From an uncultured Pelagibacteraceae bacterium (lineage in GTDB: Bacteria; Pseudomonadota; Alphaproteobacteria; Pelagibacterales; Pelagibacteraceae): DNA of 64,000 nucleotides. This document shows, piece after piece, positions 8,079-16,772 of this stretch (the first letter of the stretch is position 1; every line of letters starts with the position of its first letter). The stretch spans positions 62,001 through 126,000 of the forward strand of contig CACJNI010000002.1 in assembly GCA_902594705.1 (NCBI GenBank), given 5' to 3'. Under the pieces are notes generated by a model. The model did not search any database, was not told the DNA's origin, and was given only the letters and a program-made list of their open reading frames with translations. The position numbers and the translations under genes were made by a program.

Positions 8079-8693
8079 CTAGTATTGTTGAGTAAATGCA
8101 ATAATTATAGCTATCAAAATAATTACACAAGCTGAAATTGTATTTATAATTTTTGGATTTGCCTTAATCCAAATAATTAATTTATTAGCTAAGATAGCAT
8201 AACCAACTAAAGATAGAAAATCTAATACAACATAAGTTATAATTAGAATAATAAATTGAACAACATAATTAGAATTAAAATCAATAAATTGTGGAAATAT
8301 AAATGGGAAGAACATCCATGCTTTAGGACTTGTTCCTGCAACTAAAAAACCATCTTTATAAAATGAAAAAAAGCTTTTATCCGAAATATCTTTTGTATTT
8401 ATATCTTTAGGTCTCGATTTATAAATATCATATGCAAGATACGTTAAATAAGCGATACCTAACCATTTTAAAGTATTTAATATTGTTGGATTGTCAGACA
8501 AAAAAGATCCAATAACAAATATCACAAGAGTTGCCTGTATTATATTTGCGGTTACATCTCCTAATGCAGTCCAAACACACTTTTGAACACCATAATTCAT
8601 TGAGTAAGAAATAATTACAATTCTAGGTGTTCCTGGAGTTATAAACATAAAAATGATGATCTGCAAAAAAAGGATAAAATCTAAGGGAAGCAT
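8079..8693 (-). CDS. LysE/RhtB-family amino acid exporter
   Basis: A 204-residue membrane protein with about six membrane segments and the LysE/RhtB start pattern (FLQIIIFMFITPGTPRIVII, equivalent to the family's TPGPxxxxV). GYGVQ-like MNYGVQKCVWTALGDVTANI and LKWLGIAYLTYLAYDIYKS follow in the usual places, and the GTSPKAWMFFPFIFPQFID segment matches the NPKAxxFF block. Such proteins export amino acids or their derivatives by proton exchange. It is read from its own leader, which contains a stem-loop covering the ribosome-binding site. The substrate is unknown. Confidence 0.87.
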   Translation of the reverse strand: MLPLDFILFLQIIIFMFITPGTPRIVIISYSMNYGVQKCVWTALGDVTANIIQATLVIFVIGSFLSDNPTILNTLKWLGIAYLTYLAYDIYKSRPKDINTKDISDKSFFSFYKDGFLVAGTSPKAWMFFPFIFPQFIDFNSNYVVQFIILIITYVVLDFLSLVGYAILANKLIIWIKANPKIINTISACVIILIAIIIAFTQQY

Positions 8694-8760
8694 TTTAAGG
8701 ATAGTCCTAAAAAACCGGGAGCTAAAGATGGCTAGATAGGACTATCTAATAATGATAATA
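8694..8760 (-). promoter_or_regulatory. Leader of the LysE-family gene with a stem-loop masking the ribosome-binding site
   Basis: On the minus strand a perfect 10-base-pair inverted repeat (arms 8737-8746 and 8700-8709, GATAGTCCTA/TAGGACTATC) encloses a 27-base loop containing TAGCCATCTTTAGCTCCCGG. The only plausible Shine-Dalgarno, AGGA, lies inside the downstream arm, 11 bases before the ATG at 8693, so a folded leader would hide it. A TATTAT box at 8755-8760 could be the -10, placing the hairpin at the very 5' end of the message. This may be a cis-acting RNA switch or a protein-binding dyad. It does not match a riboswitch class I know. Confidence 0.5.
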
Positions 8761-8813
8761 TCATAGCATTTAATATTTGCATTAAAATAATTTTAGCAAT
8801 TTGTTGAATTTTG

Positions 8814-9110
8814 ATGAAAAAAAGTCACAGACCTACAACCAGAGTTAAGAAGCCAGAGCCATCTCTTGATAGTCCAGATTGGGTCATCTGGGCAGCATGG
8901 GCAGATAGAATTACTTTTGAGGAAATTGAAAAAAAAACTGGAAAGACTGAAAGTGAAGTTATTAAAATTATGAGGAGATCATTGAAACCATCTTCATTTA
9001 GACTATGGAGAAAAAGGGCAAGCTCGCAAAGTATAAAACATAGAAAAAAATTTGAATATTCAAGAAAGCAGATTAAGTCAAAAATCAATAAAAATGATTA
9101 CTTACTATAG
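8814..9110 (+). CDS. DUF2805 / TIGR03643-family small protein
   Basis: A 98-residue basic protein. The core PDWVIWAAWADRITFEEIEK, then KTGKTESEVIKIMRRSLKP and SSFRLWRKRASSQSIKHRKK, matches the TIGR03643/DUF2805 pattern (an AWxDRxxFExI helix, an EVIxxMR helix and the SFRxWRxRVxGRxTKH tail). It looks like a small helix-turn-helix-like protein, but no function is established. I place the start at the ATG at 8814; a TTG just before it is less likely. The glutaredoxin gene follows after 32 bases on the same strand. Confidence 0.85.
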   Translation: MKKSHRPTTRVKKPEPSLDSPDWVIWAAWADRITFEEIEKKTGKTESEVIKIMRRSLKPSSFRLWRKRASSQSIKHRKKFEYSRKQIKSKINKNDYLL

Positions 9111-9142
9111 TAATTTGTGAAATATAACTTATATATACTTCA

Positions 9143-9397
9143 ATGAAAAATATAACAGTTTACTCTGGTCCAATGTGTAACTTTTGTGATGCAGCAAAAA
9201 GATTATTATCAAGAAATAATCTTAATTATAACGAGATAGACATATCAACAAAAGAAGGTCTAAGAGACGAAATGACAAAAAGAGCTAATGGACGAAGAAC
9301 TATACCTCAAATTTTTTTTGATGACCATCATATTGGAGGCTATCAAGAATTAAGAGAATTAGAAAAAACTGGTAAACTTCTAAGTTTTTTAGAATAA
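9143..9397 (+). CDS. grxC: Glutaredoxin (GrxC type, dithiol)
   Basis: An 84-residue thioredoxin-fold protein with dithiol active site C12-N-F-C15, the cis-proline TIPQIFFDDHHIGGYQEL segment and a terminal helix. Length and motif match bacterial Grx3/GrxC, which uses glutathione to reduce disulphides in the cytoplasm. The usual CPYC is CNFC here, which is less common and may shift redox potential. It is probably co-transcribed with the upstream DUF2805 gene. It converges with msrB, another thiol-repair gene. Confidence 0.92.
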   Translation: MKNITVYSGPMCNFCDAAKRLLSRNNLNYNEIDISTKEGLRDEMTKRANGRRTIPQIFFDDHHIGGYQELRELEKTGKLLSFLE

Positions 9398-9465
9398 TTT
9401 TTAATCAGCGAATGATATTGTCATTCCAGGTTCATTTGCATACATAATTCTAATTTATTCAAGTT

Positions 9466-9834
9466 TTATTTACTAGGTTTAAATACCAAGCAAACACCAT
9501 TGTTACAGTATCTTTTTCCTGTAGGTTGTGGACCATCATCAAATATATGTCCATGATGTCCTCCACACTTCTTACAATGGTACTCTGTCCTAGCATAACC
9601 AATATAATGATCAGTTTTAGTTTCAAAAACATCTGGAAGAGATTTATAAAAAGATGGCCATCCTGATCCACTTTCATATTTTGTTGATGAATTAAATAAT
9701 TTAGTATCACAGTTGGCACAGTGATATGTGCCCTCTCTTTTTTCATTATTTAATTCACTTGAACCAGGAGGTTCAGTTGCTTCATTGAATAAAATATTTT
9801 CTTGTTCTAGACTTAAATTTGAATTTTTTTTCAT
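9466..9834 (-). CDS. msrB: Peptide-methionine (R)-S-oxide reductase MsrB
   Basis: A 122-residue protein covering the whole MsrB fold: GTYHCANC and HCKKCGGHHGHIFDDGP give the two zinc CxxC pairs (C39/C42, C87/C90), SGSGWPSF is the substrate loop, and RYCNNG places the catalytic cysteine at C110. The enzyme reduces methionine-R-sulfoxide in proteins using thioredoxin. An extra cysteine five residues after the catalytic one (RYCNNGVC, C115) replaces the usual NSAAL/NSASL segment and could act as a resolving thiol; that is inference. Its start overlaps the stop of the deacetylase-like gene by one base. Confidence 0.92.
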   Translation of the reverse strand: MKKNSNLSLEQENILFNEATEPPGSSELNNEKREGTYHCANCDTKLFNSSTKYESGSGWPSFYKSLPDVFETKTDHYIGYARTEYHCKKCGGHHGHIFDDGPQPTGKRYCNNGVCLVFKPSK

Positions 9835-10727
9835 TATAAAAATTTAGCACAGGTTTTATGTAAACTGGAATGTAATTCTACTAGTTTGTTAAAATCTTCA
9901 TTGTATCCACCTCCCAATACTCCACATATAGGAATTTTATTTGAGAAGAAATTATCAATAACTAATTCATCTCTTTCAAATATACCATTATCAGAAATTT
10001 TTAGTTTACCCAACCTGTCATTATAGTGAATATCAACTCCAGCGATATAGAAAACAAAATCAAACTCCTCTTCATTCAAATATTTTAGATTATTTTTTAA
10101 AATGTCAATATATTCTCTATCCTCTAAATTTTCCTCTAATTCAATATCAAGATCACTTACTGATTTTTTTGCTGGATAATTAACTTTCGAATGCATGCTA
10201 AATGTAAAGACTTGATTATCATTTTTAAATATTTCAGAGTTGCCGTTACCCTGGTGAACATCTAAATCAACAATTAAAATTTTATTTGCCAATCCTCTTG
10301 AAGTTAAATATTTTGCTGCAACCGCAACATCATTAAAAACACAAAATCCAGCTCCTTCATTAGATGTTGCATGATGACTGCCGCCTGCAGTATTGCATGC
10401 TATACCATAATTTAGTGCTAACTTTGTAGCAAGCACAGTCCCTCCTGTTGCAATAAATGATCTTCTGACAACACTATCAACCAGAGGAAAACCAATTTTT
10501 CTTATTTCATTTTTATCTAAAGTCTTATTTTTTATTTTGTAAATGTACTCTTCTGAATGAGCTTGTTTAAGTGTTTCAATGGAGCAAGGTAATGGTATAT
10601 AAAATTTATCTACAACTTTTTGATTTAATAGATATTTGGCTAGCTCTCCAAATTTTTTTATGGGGAATTTATTATCATCATTTAGTTTAGCCTCATAATC
10701 TTGATGATTAACAATAGGTAACTCCAT
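9834..10727 (-). CDS. Histone deacetylase / acetoin-utilisation superfamily hydrolase
   Basis: A 297-residue protein of the arginase/deacetylase fold. The catalytic His pair is in GGSHHATSNEGAGFC, the zinc ligands are in DLDVHQGNG (Asp-x-His) and the later GVDIHYNDRLGKL carries the third. GGGYNEDFNKLVELH closes the active site as in HDAC-like enzymes. Bacterial relatives remove acyl groups from acetyl-lysine, polyamines or other amides; the substrate here is not clear. It lies 13 bases after aceE and is coupled to msrB. The position behind pyruvate dehydrogenase E1 is suggestive of acetyl-metabolism, but weak. Confidence 0.85.
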   Translation of the reverse strand: MELPIVNHQDYEAKLNDDNKFPIKKFGELAKYLLNQKVVDKFYIPLPCSIETLKQAHSEEYIYKIKNKTLDKNEIRKIGFPLVDSVVRRSFIATGGTVLATKLALNYGIACNTAGGSHHATSNEGAGFCVFNDVAVAAKYLTSRGLANKILIVDLDVHQGNGNSEIFKNDNQVFTFSMHSKVNYPAKKSVSDLDIELEENLEDREYIDILKNNLKYLNEEEFDFVFYIAGVDIHYNDRLGKLKISDNGIFERDELVIDNFFSNKIPICGVLGGGYNEDFNKLVELHSSLHKTCAKFL

Positions 10728-10740
10728 ATTTGTTTGAGTT

Positions 10741-13398
10741 CTATAAATCCCAAGGATTTATTTTGTTATTGTTAAGATTGTATTTTTTTATTGCTTTCTC
10801 TACTTTGTCTAAAGAAATTTTACCATCTTCGTATAATGTGTACAAAGAACTAACAACAATATGCTTGCTATCTACTTCAAAAAAATCTCTAAGATTTTTT
10901 CTTGTATCACTTCTTCCAAATCCATCTGTTCCTAGAGCTAAAAATTTATTATCAGTATAACTTGAAATTAATTGTGAATAAGCTCTCACATAATCAGAAG
11001 TCGCAACAATAGGATCATTATTTGATATTAGTTGTTGAAGATAATTTTGTTTTTTATTTGAAGGTGAAAGTGTGTTTTGTCTTTGTATTGACTTTGCATC
11101 TTTTTCCAATTCTGAATAGCTAGTTATGCTATATAATCTTGATCCAATACCATAATCTTCTTTAAGTATATTTGCCGCTTCAATACACTCTCTAAATATT
11201 GGTCCAGATCCTAATAAATTAATATTTAATTCTTTATTTGATAGATCTTTAAATAAATATCCACCTTTAATTATTCCCTCTTTATTTGATAAATCAATTT
11301 TTGGATGAGTATATTTTTCATTATTAACAGTAACATAATAAAATTCATCCTTACATTCAGTCATCATTCTTCTCATTCCTTCATCAAAAATTACTGCTAG
11401 CTCATTTGCAAAACATGGATCATAGGATTTTAAATTTGGAAAGGTTGAAGCGATTATCTGACTTTGTCCGTCTTGATGTTGCAAGCCCTCTCCTGCTAAT
11501 GTTGTTCGTCCAGCAGTTGCACCAATTAAAAAACCTCTTGGCATTTGATCAGCTGCAGCCCATATCAAATCTCCAATTCTTTGAAAACCAAACATTGAAT
11601 AAAATATATAAAAAGGCATCATTGGAAAATTATGATTACTGTAGGATGTGGCTGCGGCAAGCCAAGATGATATTGCTCCTGCTTCATTTATACCTTCCTC
11701 TAAAAGTTGACCAGATTTAGACTCTTGATATTTCAATATTGAAGTAGCATCCTCAGGTTCATATAATTGACCATCAGGAGAATATATTCCAATTTGTGAA
11801 AATAAATTTGCCATACCAAATGTTCTAGCTTCATCGGCAACAATAGGTACAACTCTTTTTCCAAATTCTTTATCTCTCATTATATTTCCTAATGATCTTA
11901 CAAGACCTGTTGTTGTTGAAAATTCTCTATCACTTTCATTAAATAAAAAATTTGAGTGTTTTTCAATTTTTGGTGTAATTAACTCAACTTTTTTAAAAGT
12001 TCTTTTTGGAAGTGGCCCTCCTAATAATTCTCTTCTCTTTTTAAGATATTTTATCTCCTCTGAATTTTCATCTGGCTTATAAAACTCGAGCTTCTCCAAT
12101 TTATTATCTGGGATATCTAATTGAAAACGATCTCTGAATTCTTTTAGTGCCTCTAGGTTTAGCTCCTTTTGCTGATGGTTAGTCATTTTTGACTCACCTG
12201 CTTTACCCATTCCATAACCTTTTTTAGTTTTTACTAAAATAACTGTTGGCTTGCCCTTGGTTTTAACAGCTGAATTAAAAGCTGCATATAATTTTTTAAA
12301 ATCATGGCCTCCTCTCTTAAGCTTGTCAATTTCATCTTTGCTTAGCGAAGAAACCAATTTTAGAACTTCTGGGTCCTCTGCAAAAAAGTTTTTAAGGTTA
12401 TACTCTCCGTCTCTTGCACCTAATGTTTGATATTTTCCATCTACAGTTTTAGCAAAACGCTTTAACAACAAATGATCTTTATCTTGTTGAAAAATTTTAT
12501 CCCATTCAGATCCCCATAGAACTTTAATTACATTCCATCCATTAGCTTTAAAGATTGTCTCCAATTCCTGAATTATTTGTCCATTACCTCTTACAGGTCC
12601 ATCTAATCTTTGAAGATTACAATTTATAATGAAAGTTAAATTATCTAATTTTTCTCTTGAAGCGATAGATAATCCTGCCAAACTTTCAGGTTCATCCATT
12701 TCACCATCTCCAAATAAACCCCAAACTCTTTTATTAGTTTTTAATAAATTTCTATTTTCTAGATATTTCATGAAACGAGCTTGATAAATAGCATTAACCA
12801 ATCCAATTCCCATTGAGGCTGTGGTGAAAGTCCAATAATCTTTCATTAAATAAGGATGACAATATGAGGATAAACCTTGTTCATTTAATTCTTGTCTATA
12901 GTTTTCTAGATGGTTTTTGCTTAGCCTTCCTTCAAGAAAAGATCTAGCGTAAATTCCCGTAGTACATTGAGATTGATAAAAAATTAAATCTGCTTCTTCT
13001 CCACCTCTAAAGAAATGATTAAATCCAGTTTCAAAAACTTCAGCAAATGAGGCATAGCTTGCAATGTGTCCTCCAAGACCTCCATAATTTTTATTTGCCT
13101 TCATAACCATTGTTAATGCATTCCATCTTAAAATAGCTGTTATTTTTTCTTCGATTGCTAAGTCACCTGGATAGATCCCCTGATCATATTGGGATATGGT
13201 ATTTCTATATGGAGAATATGGAACAGGAGAGTATAAAACTCTTAAATCTTTTGCACGTTGTTCAAGTTTTTCTAAAATTATTTTAGCACCATCTCTACCG
13301 TGATTTTCTACAACTGCGTCTAAAGAATCTAACCAATCATTTAACTCTTGACTATCTAATTTTTGATTTTGATTAGCTTTAAGTTCTTTGCTCATCAT
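10741..13398 (-). CDS. aceE: Pyruvate dehydrogenase E1 component, homodimeric type
   Basis: An 885-residue protein, the normal length for AceE. The thiamine diphosphate motif is visible as GDGEMDEPES followed by INCNLQRLDGPVRGNG. Early landmarks include RWNALTMVMKANK, GLGGHIASYAS and HFFRGG; the C-terminal half has the FGMANLF, GQSQIIAST and GTDGFGRSD blocks. It decarboxylates pyruvate and passes the acetyl group to lipoylated E2 in the cytoplasm. aceF and lpd are not in the window. I choose the ATG at 13398 (ATGATGAGC), because extension further upstream requires a TTG. The gene is probably followed in one transcript by the deacetylase-like gene and msrB. Confidence 0.94.
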   Translation of the reverse strand: MMSKELKANQNQKLDSQELNDWLDSLDAVVENHGRDGAKIILEKLEQRAKDLRVLYSPVPYSPYRNTISQYDQGIYPGDLAIEEKITAILRWNALTMVMKANKNYGGLGGHIASYASFAEVFETGFNHFFRGGEEADLIFYQSQCTTGIYARSFLEGRLSKNHLENYRQELNEQGLSSYCHPYLMKDYWTFTTASMGIGLVNAIYQARFMKYLENRNLLKTNKRVWGLFGDGEMDEPESLAGLSIASREKLDNLTFIINCNLQRLDGPVRGNGQIIQELETIFKANGWNVIKVLWGSEWDKIFQQDKDHLLLKRFAKTVDGKYQTLGARDGEYNLKNFFAEDPEVLKLVSSLSKDEIDKLKRGGHDFKKLYAAFNSAVKTKGKPTVILVKTKKGYGMGKAGESKMTNHQQKELNLEALKEFRDRFQLDIPDNKLEKLEFYKPDENSEEIKYLKKRRELLGGPLPKRTFKKVELITPKIEKHSNFLFNESDREFSTTTGLVRSLGNIMRDKEFGKRVVPIVADEARTFGMANLFSQIGIYSPDGQLYEPEDATSILKYQESKSGQLLEEGINEAGAISSWLAAATSYSNHNFPMMPFYIFYSMFGFQRIGDLIWAAADQMPRGFLIGATAGRTTLAGEGLQHQDGQSQIIASTFPNLKSYDPCFANELAVIFDEGMRRMMTECKDEFYYVTVNNEKYTHPKIDLSNKEGIIKGGYLFKDLSNKELNINLLGSGPIFRECIEAANILKEDYGIGSRLYSITSYSELEKDAKSIQRQNTLSPSNKKQNYLQQLISNNDPIVATSDYVRAYSQLISSYTDNKFLALGTDGFGRSDTRKNLRDFFEVDSKHIVVSSLYTLYEDGKISLDKVEKAIKKYNLNNNKINPWDL

Positions 13399-13454
13399 TA
13401 ATATTATACACAAAAATATAAAATTTTATCTGGTAAAATTGTCTAAGATTTCTA

Positions 13455-14405
13455 TTATTCTATAACTCTTTGAGGTTTGCCTGATGCAAAACTATCAAGA
13501 TTTTCAATCATTTGATTGTAGAAAGTTGCATAATTTTCAGCAGTTACATAACCGATATGAGGAAGTAGAAGAGCATTCTGAACGAATCTAAGCTTATGAC
13601 TTTCGGGTAAAGGTTCTTTTTCATAAACATCTATACCCGCACCTGCAATAATATTTGTTGATAATGCTATAATTAAATCATCTTCATTAACTATTTCACC
13701 TCTTGAGGTGTTTATTAAATAGGAGGTTTTTTTCATCTTCTCAAATTCTTTAATAGTAATGCAGTTTCTATATCTTTCTCCACCTTGAACATGAATTGAC
13801 AGAAAGTCTGAATTTTGGATTAAGTCATCCTTGCTACACGGCAACACATCGAGCTCTTTACATTTATCTAAGTTTAAATTTTCACTCCAAGCCATAATTT
13901 GCATACCAAAAGCTTTGCCAATTTTTGCAACCTGAGATCCAACTCTTCCTAGTCCTAATAAGCCTAGAATTTTACCTTTTAGTTCCACACCAAGAGTTGA
14001 TTGCCAGTATCCTTGATACATATTATCTATTTCAGCTTTAAAATTTCTAGCTAAACCTAAAATTAATGCCCAAGTTAACTCTGGTGTTGGATTGCTATTA
14101 ATTTCAGTGCCGCAAACAACAACTTTATTTTTTTTAGCGGCTTCTAAATTTATTGATTTATTTCTCATGCCACTAGTAACAATTAATTTTAATTTTTTTA
14201 AACTCTCAATAAATTTTTTTGTTATTTTTGTTCTTTCTCTCATTATAAATAGAACTTCAAATTCTTTTAATTGTTCAATTGCATCATCCTCATTTTCAAA
14301 TGTTTCATTAAATATCTGAAATTCATATGTTGAAGATAATTTTTTAAGATCAATAAAATCTTTTGCAATATTTTGATAATCGTCGAGTATGGCTACTTTA
14401 AGCAT
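13455..14405 (-). CDS. D-2-hydroxyacid dehydrogenase (NAD-dependent)
   Basis: A 316-residue protein from the ATG at 14405 (MLKVAILDDYQN); a longer reading from a TTG inside the upstream gene is unlikely. It has the two-lobed hydroxyacid dehydrogenase plan: the NAD motif LGLLGLGRVGSQVAKIG, catalytic Arg in INTSRGEIV, Glu in DVYEKEPLP and His in LLPHIGYVT. The family includes phosphoglycerate, glycerate and lactate-type dehydrogenases. It lacks a C-terminal ACT domain, so it is not a full-length SerA. The substrate cannot be assigned. It overlaps the end of the EamA transporter gene by 8 bases. Confidence 0.88.
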   Translation of the reverse strand: MLKVAILDDYQNIAKDFIDLKKLSSTYEFQIFNETFENEDDAIEQLKEFEVLFIMRERTKITKKFIESLKKLKLIVTSGMRNKSINLEAAKKNKVVVCGTEINSNPTPELTWALILGLARNFKAEIDNMYQGYWQSTLGVELKGKILGLLGLGRVGSQVAKIGKAFGMQIMAWSENLNLDKCKELDVLPCSKDDLIQNSDFLSIHVQGGERYRNCITIKEFEKMKKTSYLINTSRGEIVNEDDLIIALSTNIIAGAGIDVYEKEPLPESHKLRFVQNALLLPHIGYVTAENYATFYNQMIENLDSFASGKPQRVIE

Positions 14406-15303
14406 TTTTTTTGTTTGAAAGTAATATCCCTGAAATAATAAATATTCCACCGATATAATGATAAAATAGTAACACTTCATCAAATATTATCATTGCAAGA
14501 ATTGCTGCAAGAATCGGCATTAAATGTAAATAAATTCCTGCCCTATTAGCGCCTATTAAAGCTACACCTTTTATCCAGAAAAAAAAAGATATGATCCCAG
14601 GCAACAAAACAACGTAAGATAAAACAAGAATGAAATTTGTATTAAGTATAATTCGATTGCCAATGTAAATATAATCTATTGCATACATTGGAATAAGAAA
14701 TATTACCCCAAAACCAATTACAACTTGGAGTAAAGTTATTGGAGACAATCCATAATTTTTTTTCTTTAAAAGCGCTGAATAAAGTGACCAGGATATCATC
14801 GCAAATAATGCAAATAAATCTCCTCTTTCAAAAGCTAAATTTTTAAAAACTTCAAAGTCTGCTTTTGAAATTATAAATAATACACCTAATAAAGAAAATA
14901 TAACTCCCAAAACCTGAAAGGTATTTGTTTTTTCTATTTTTAAAATTATAGAAAATAAAATGATCATAACTGGAACAGTTGAGATCATAAGTACGCCGGT
15001 AATTACTTGTGTAGTTTTCAAAGAATAAAAAAGTGCTGAATTAAAAATACTGACTGCTGTTATCCCTAAAAAACATAAGAGATAAATATTTTTAAAAATT
15101 AATTCTCTTTTTTCAAGCATCTCTTTGTAAGTGAAAGGTAGTAAAATTAGAAACGCCAATGACCATCTTAATATGTTTAAGGATATCGGAGGTATTTCAT
15201 TTAAACCCGCTATCTTTCCAACAATAAAATTTCCGGACCAAAACAAAGCTGCTAAAAAAAGCAAAATAGATGCAATTATTATATTACTTTTATTTTCAAG
15301 CAT
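14398..15303 (-). CDS. EamA/DMT-superfamily transporter
   Basis: A 301-residue protein with about ten membrane segments arranged as two EamA repeats. The first contains LAALFWSGNFIVGK and PISLNILRWSLAFLILLP. The second starts with FALFAMISWSLYSALLKKK and ends near LMPILAAILAMIIFDEVLLF. Such transporters commonly export amino acids or metabolites from the cytoplasm. It is 27 bases from the DadA-like oxidase and overlaps the hydroxyacid dehydrogenase, so the three may handle the same compounds; the substrate is unknown. Confidence 0.9.
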   Translation of the reverse strand: MLENKSNIIIASILLFLAALFWSGNFIVGKIAGLNEIPPISLNILRWSLAFLILLPFTYKEMLEKRELIFKNIYLLCFLGITAVSIFNSALFYSLKTTQVITGVLMISTVPVMIILFSIILKIEKTNTFQVLGVIFSLLGVLFIISKADFEVFKNLAFERGDLFALFAMISWSLYSALLKKKNYGLSPITLLQVVIGFGVIFLIPMYAIDYIYIGNRIILNTNFILVLSYVVLLPGIISFFFWIKGVALIGANRAGIYLHLMPILAAILAMIIFDEVLLFYHYIGGIFIISGILLSNKKNA

Positions 15304-15330
15304 TAAATAGAGTACTATAAAAGATTACTT

Positions 15331-16572
15331 TTAACTAAACCTTATTGAACTGTATGGTTGCAGATCTAAGTTAGTATTCTCACCTGATATCATTTTAGAT
15401 ATAATTTTTCCTGATATTGCACCAAGAGTCCAACCTAAATGATGATGACCAAAGGAATAAAAAACATTTTTATAGTTTTTTGAAGGCCCTAGAACTGGTA
15501 GAAAATCTGGTAATGTAGGTCTAAAACCAAGCCACTCATCTTTATGTTCTGGTAACCCATCTAACATATCTTTTGCATTTAATATCAAGTTTTTTATTCT
15601 CGATTTAGATGGAGAATTTTCTAAACCTCCAAATTCTACTGTTCCAACAACACGCAACCCCTGTTCCATTGGTGTCATTCCGAAACCTCTATTTGCATAA
15701 ACAATGGGTCTTGAAATTAAATGATCATAATCTTTAAAGTGAACGTGATAGCCTCTTTCAGTATCTAAAGGAATATTTTCGTGTAATTTATCAGTTAATC
15801 TTTTTGAAAATGCTCCACATGCAATAACAAGTTTATCAAAAATAAATCTTTGCGTTTCTGTTCTTAAAACAGGTTTTTCTTCATCAAAATCTATATCTTG
15901 AATATTTAATTTTAAAAACTTTCCTCCATTATTTAGAAAATTTTCAAATAATTTTATTAAAATTTTTCTTGGGTTTCTTGCATGCCTTGCATAATCATAA
16001 AATACCCCAGCATGATAAAATGGTTTTAAGTTTGGTTCTAGATCGTGAATTTCTTTTTTATTAACTAACTGTTGTTTTACACCAAGCTGATCTCTAATTC
16101 TAATTTCTAATTCTCTACTTTTCATATTTTGATCATTCCAAACATAGAGAATGCCATTATTTTCAACTAATCCCTCTAAATCAATTTCGTCAAATAATTC
16201 ATCGAATGCTGGTAATGATTGATCTAAAATTTGATGCATATTTTTAGCTGTATGCATCATTTTTTCTTCTCTACAATTTAATATAAATCTTGCAAACCAA
16301 GGAATCATCTTTGGGACATAGTTCCACTTTAAAGCTAATGGTCCTCTTGAACTAATTAACATTGATGGAACATCTGCTATGACATCTGGTCTGTTTAAAG
16401 GAACAGACGCATAAGGAGAAAAGTGACCAGCATTTCCATATGATGCCGCACTTCCAGGCTCCTCTCTATCAAAAAGTGTTACTTGAAAACCTTTTTTTTG
16501 AAGAAACAAAGCATTACAAACACCCTGAATACCCGCACCAATAATACCTATTTTTTGATTTTTTTCACGCAC
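15331..16572 (-). CDS. FAD-dependent D-amino-acid dehydrogenase-like oxidoreductase (DadA family)
   Basis: A 413-residue flavoprotein of the DAO family. The FAD dinucleotide motif is IGIIGAGIQGVCNALFLQKK, followed by VTLFDREEPGSAASYGNAGH (DadA-like) and the closing segment VFYSFGHHHLGWTLGAISGK (compare GHGTLGWTxSxGSG). RRPTLPDFLPVLGPS-type FRPTLPDFLPVLG is present. DadA enzymes oxidise D-amino acids to keto acids at the membrane and feed electrons to quinones. Related members act on proline derivatives or sarcosine, so the substrate stays open. The start is a GTG at 16572, just upstream of the dinucleotide-binding strand; no better start is seen. Confidence 0.85.
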   Translation of the reverse strand: MREKNQKIGIIGAGIQGVCNALFLQKKGFQVTLFDREEPGSAASYGNAGHFSPYASVPLNRPDVIADVPSMLISSRGPLALKWNYVPKMIPWFARFILNCREEKMMHTAKNMHQILDQSLPAFDELFDEIDLEGLVENNGILYVWNDQNMKSRELEIRIRDQLGVKQQLVNKKEIHDLEPNLKPFYHAGVFYDYARHARNPRKILIKLFENFLNNGGKFLKLNIQDIDFDEEKPVLRTETQRFIFDKLVIACGAFSKRLTDKLHENIPLDTERGYHVHFKDYDHLISRPIVYANRGFGMTPMEQGLRVVGTVEFGGLENSPSKSRIKNLILNAKDMLDGLPEHKDEWLGFRPTLPDFLPVLGPSKNYKNVFYSFGHHHLGWTLGAISGKIISKMISGENTNLDLQPYSSIRFS

Positions 16573-16772
16573 ACTGGAAATATATTTTCAAAGAAATTTA
16601 TAATATATATGATATTTGATCGCGGGTATATTTAGCTTAGTTTATTATTTGCCTATAGATATTAGGGTTAAGTAGTCACCTAGCTTTTTATCCCCATCAG
16701 TATGAACTAACGTTTTTGGTATATCTGATAATTATTTGCCAGAATATGCATTAAAATTTTGTTCTATGAATT

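Noticed and set aside
9398-9465. Hairpin GAATGA-N5-TCATTC (9410-9426) between the convergent grxC and msrB genes
   Set aside because: The stem has 6 base pairs and no T-run follows on either strand, so a terminator call is not supported.
13455-14483. Longer form of the D-2-hydroxyacid dehydrogenase starting at 14483
   Set aside because: The extra 26 residues begin with TTG, are hydrophobic, lie wholly inside the EamA gene, and do not belong to the family. The ATG at 14405 gives the normal N-terminus.
16573-16772. Intergenic stretch of 200 bases upstream of the DadA-like gene, with a 10-base direct repeat ATTATTTGCC (16644-16653 and 16731-16740) and a tRNA-like CGCGGGTATATTTAGCTTAG
   Set aside because: No acceptor stem complement, no T-loop and no closed cloverleaf can be drawn. 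I found no match to SAM, glycine or other riboswitches by eye. It may hold the dadA-like promoter, but no clear boxes were seen.
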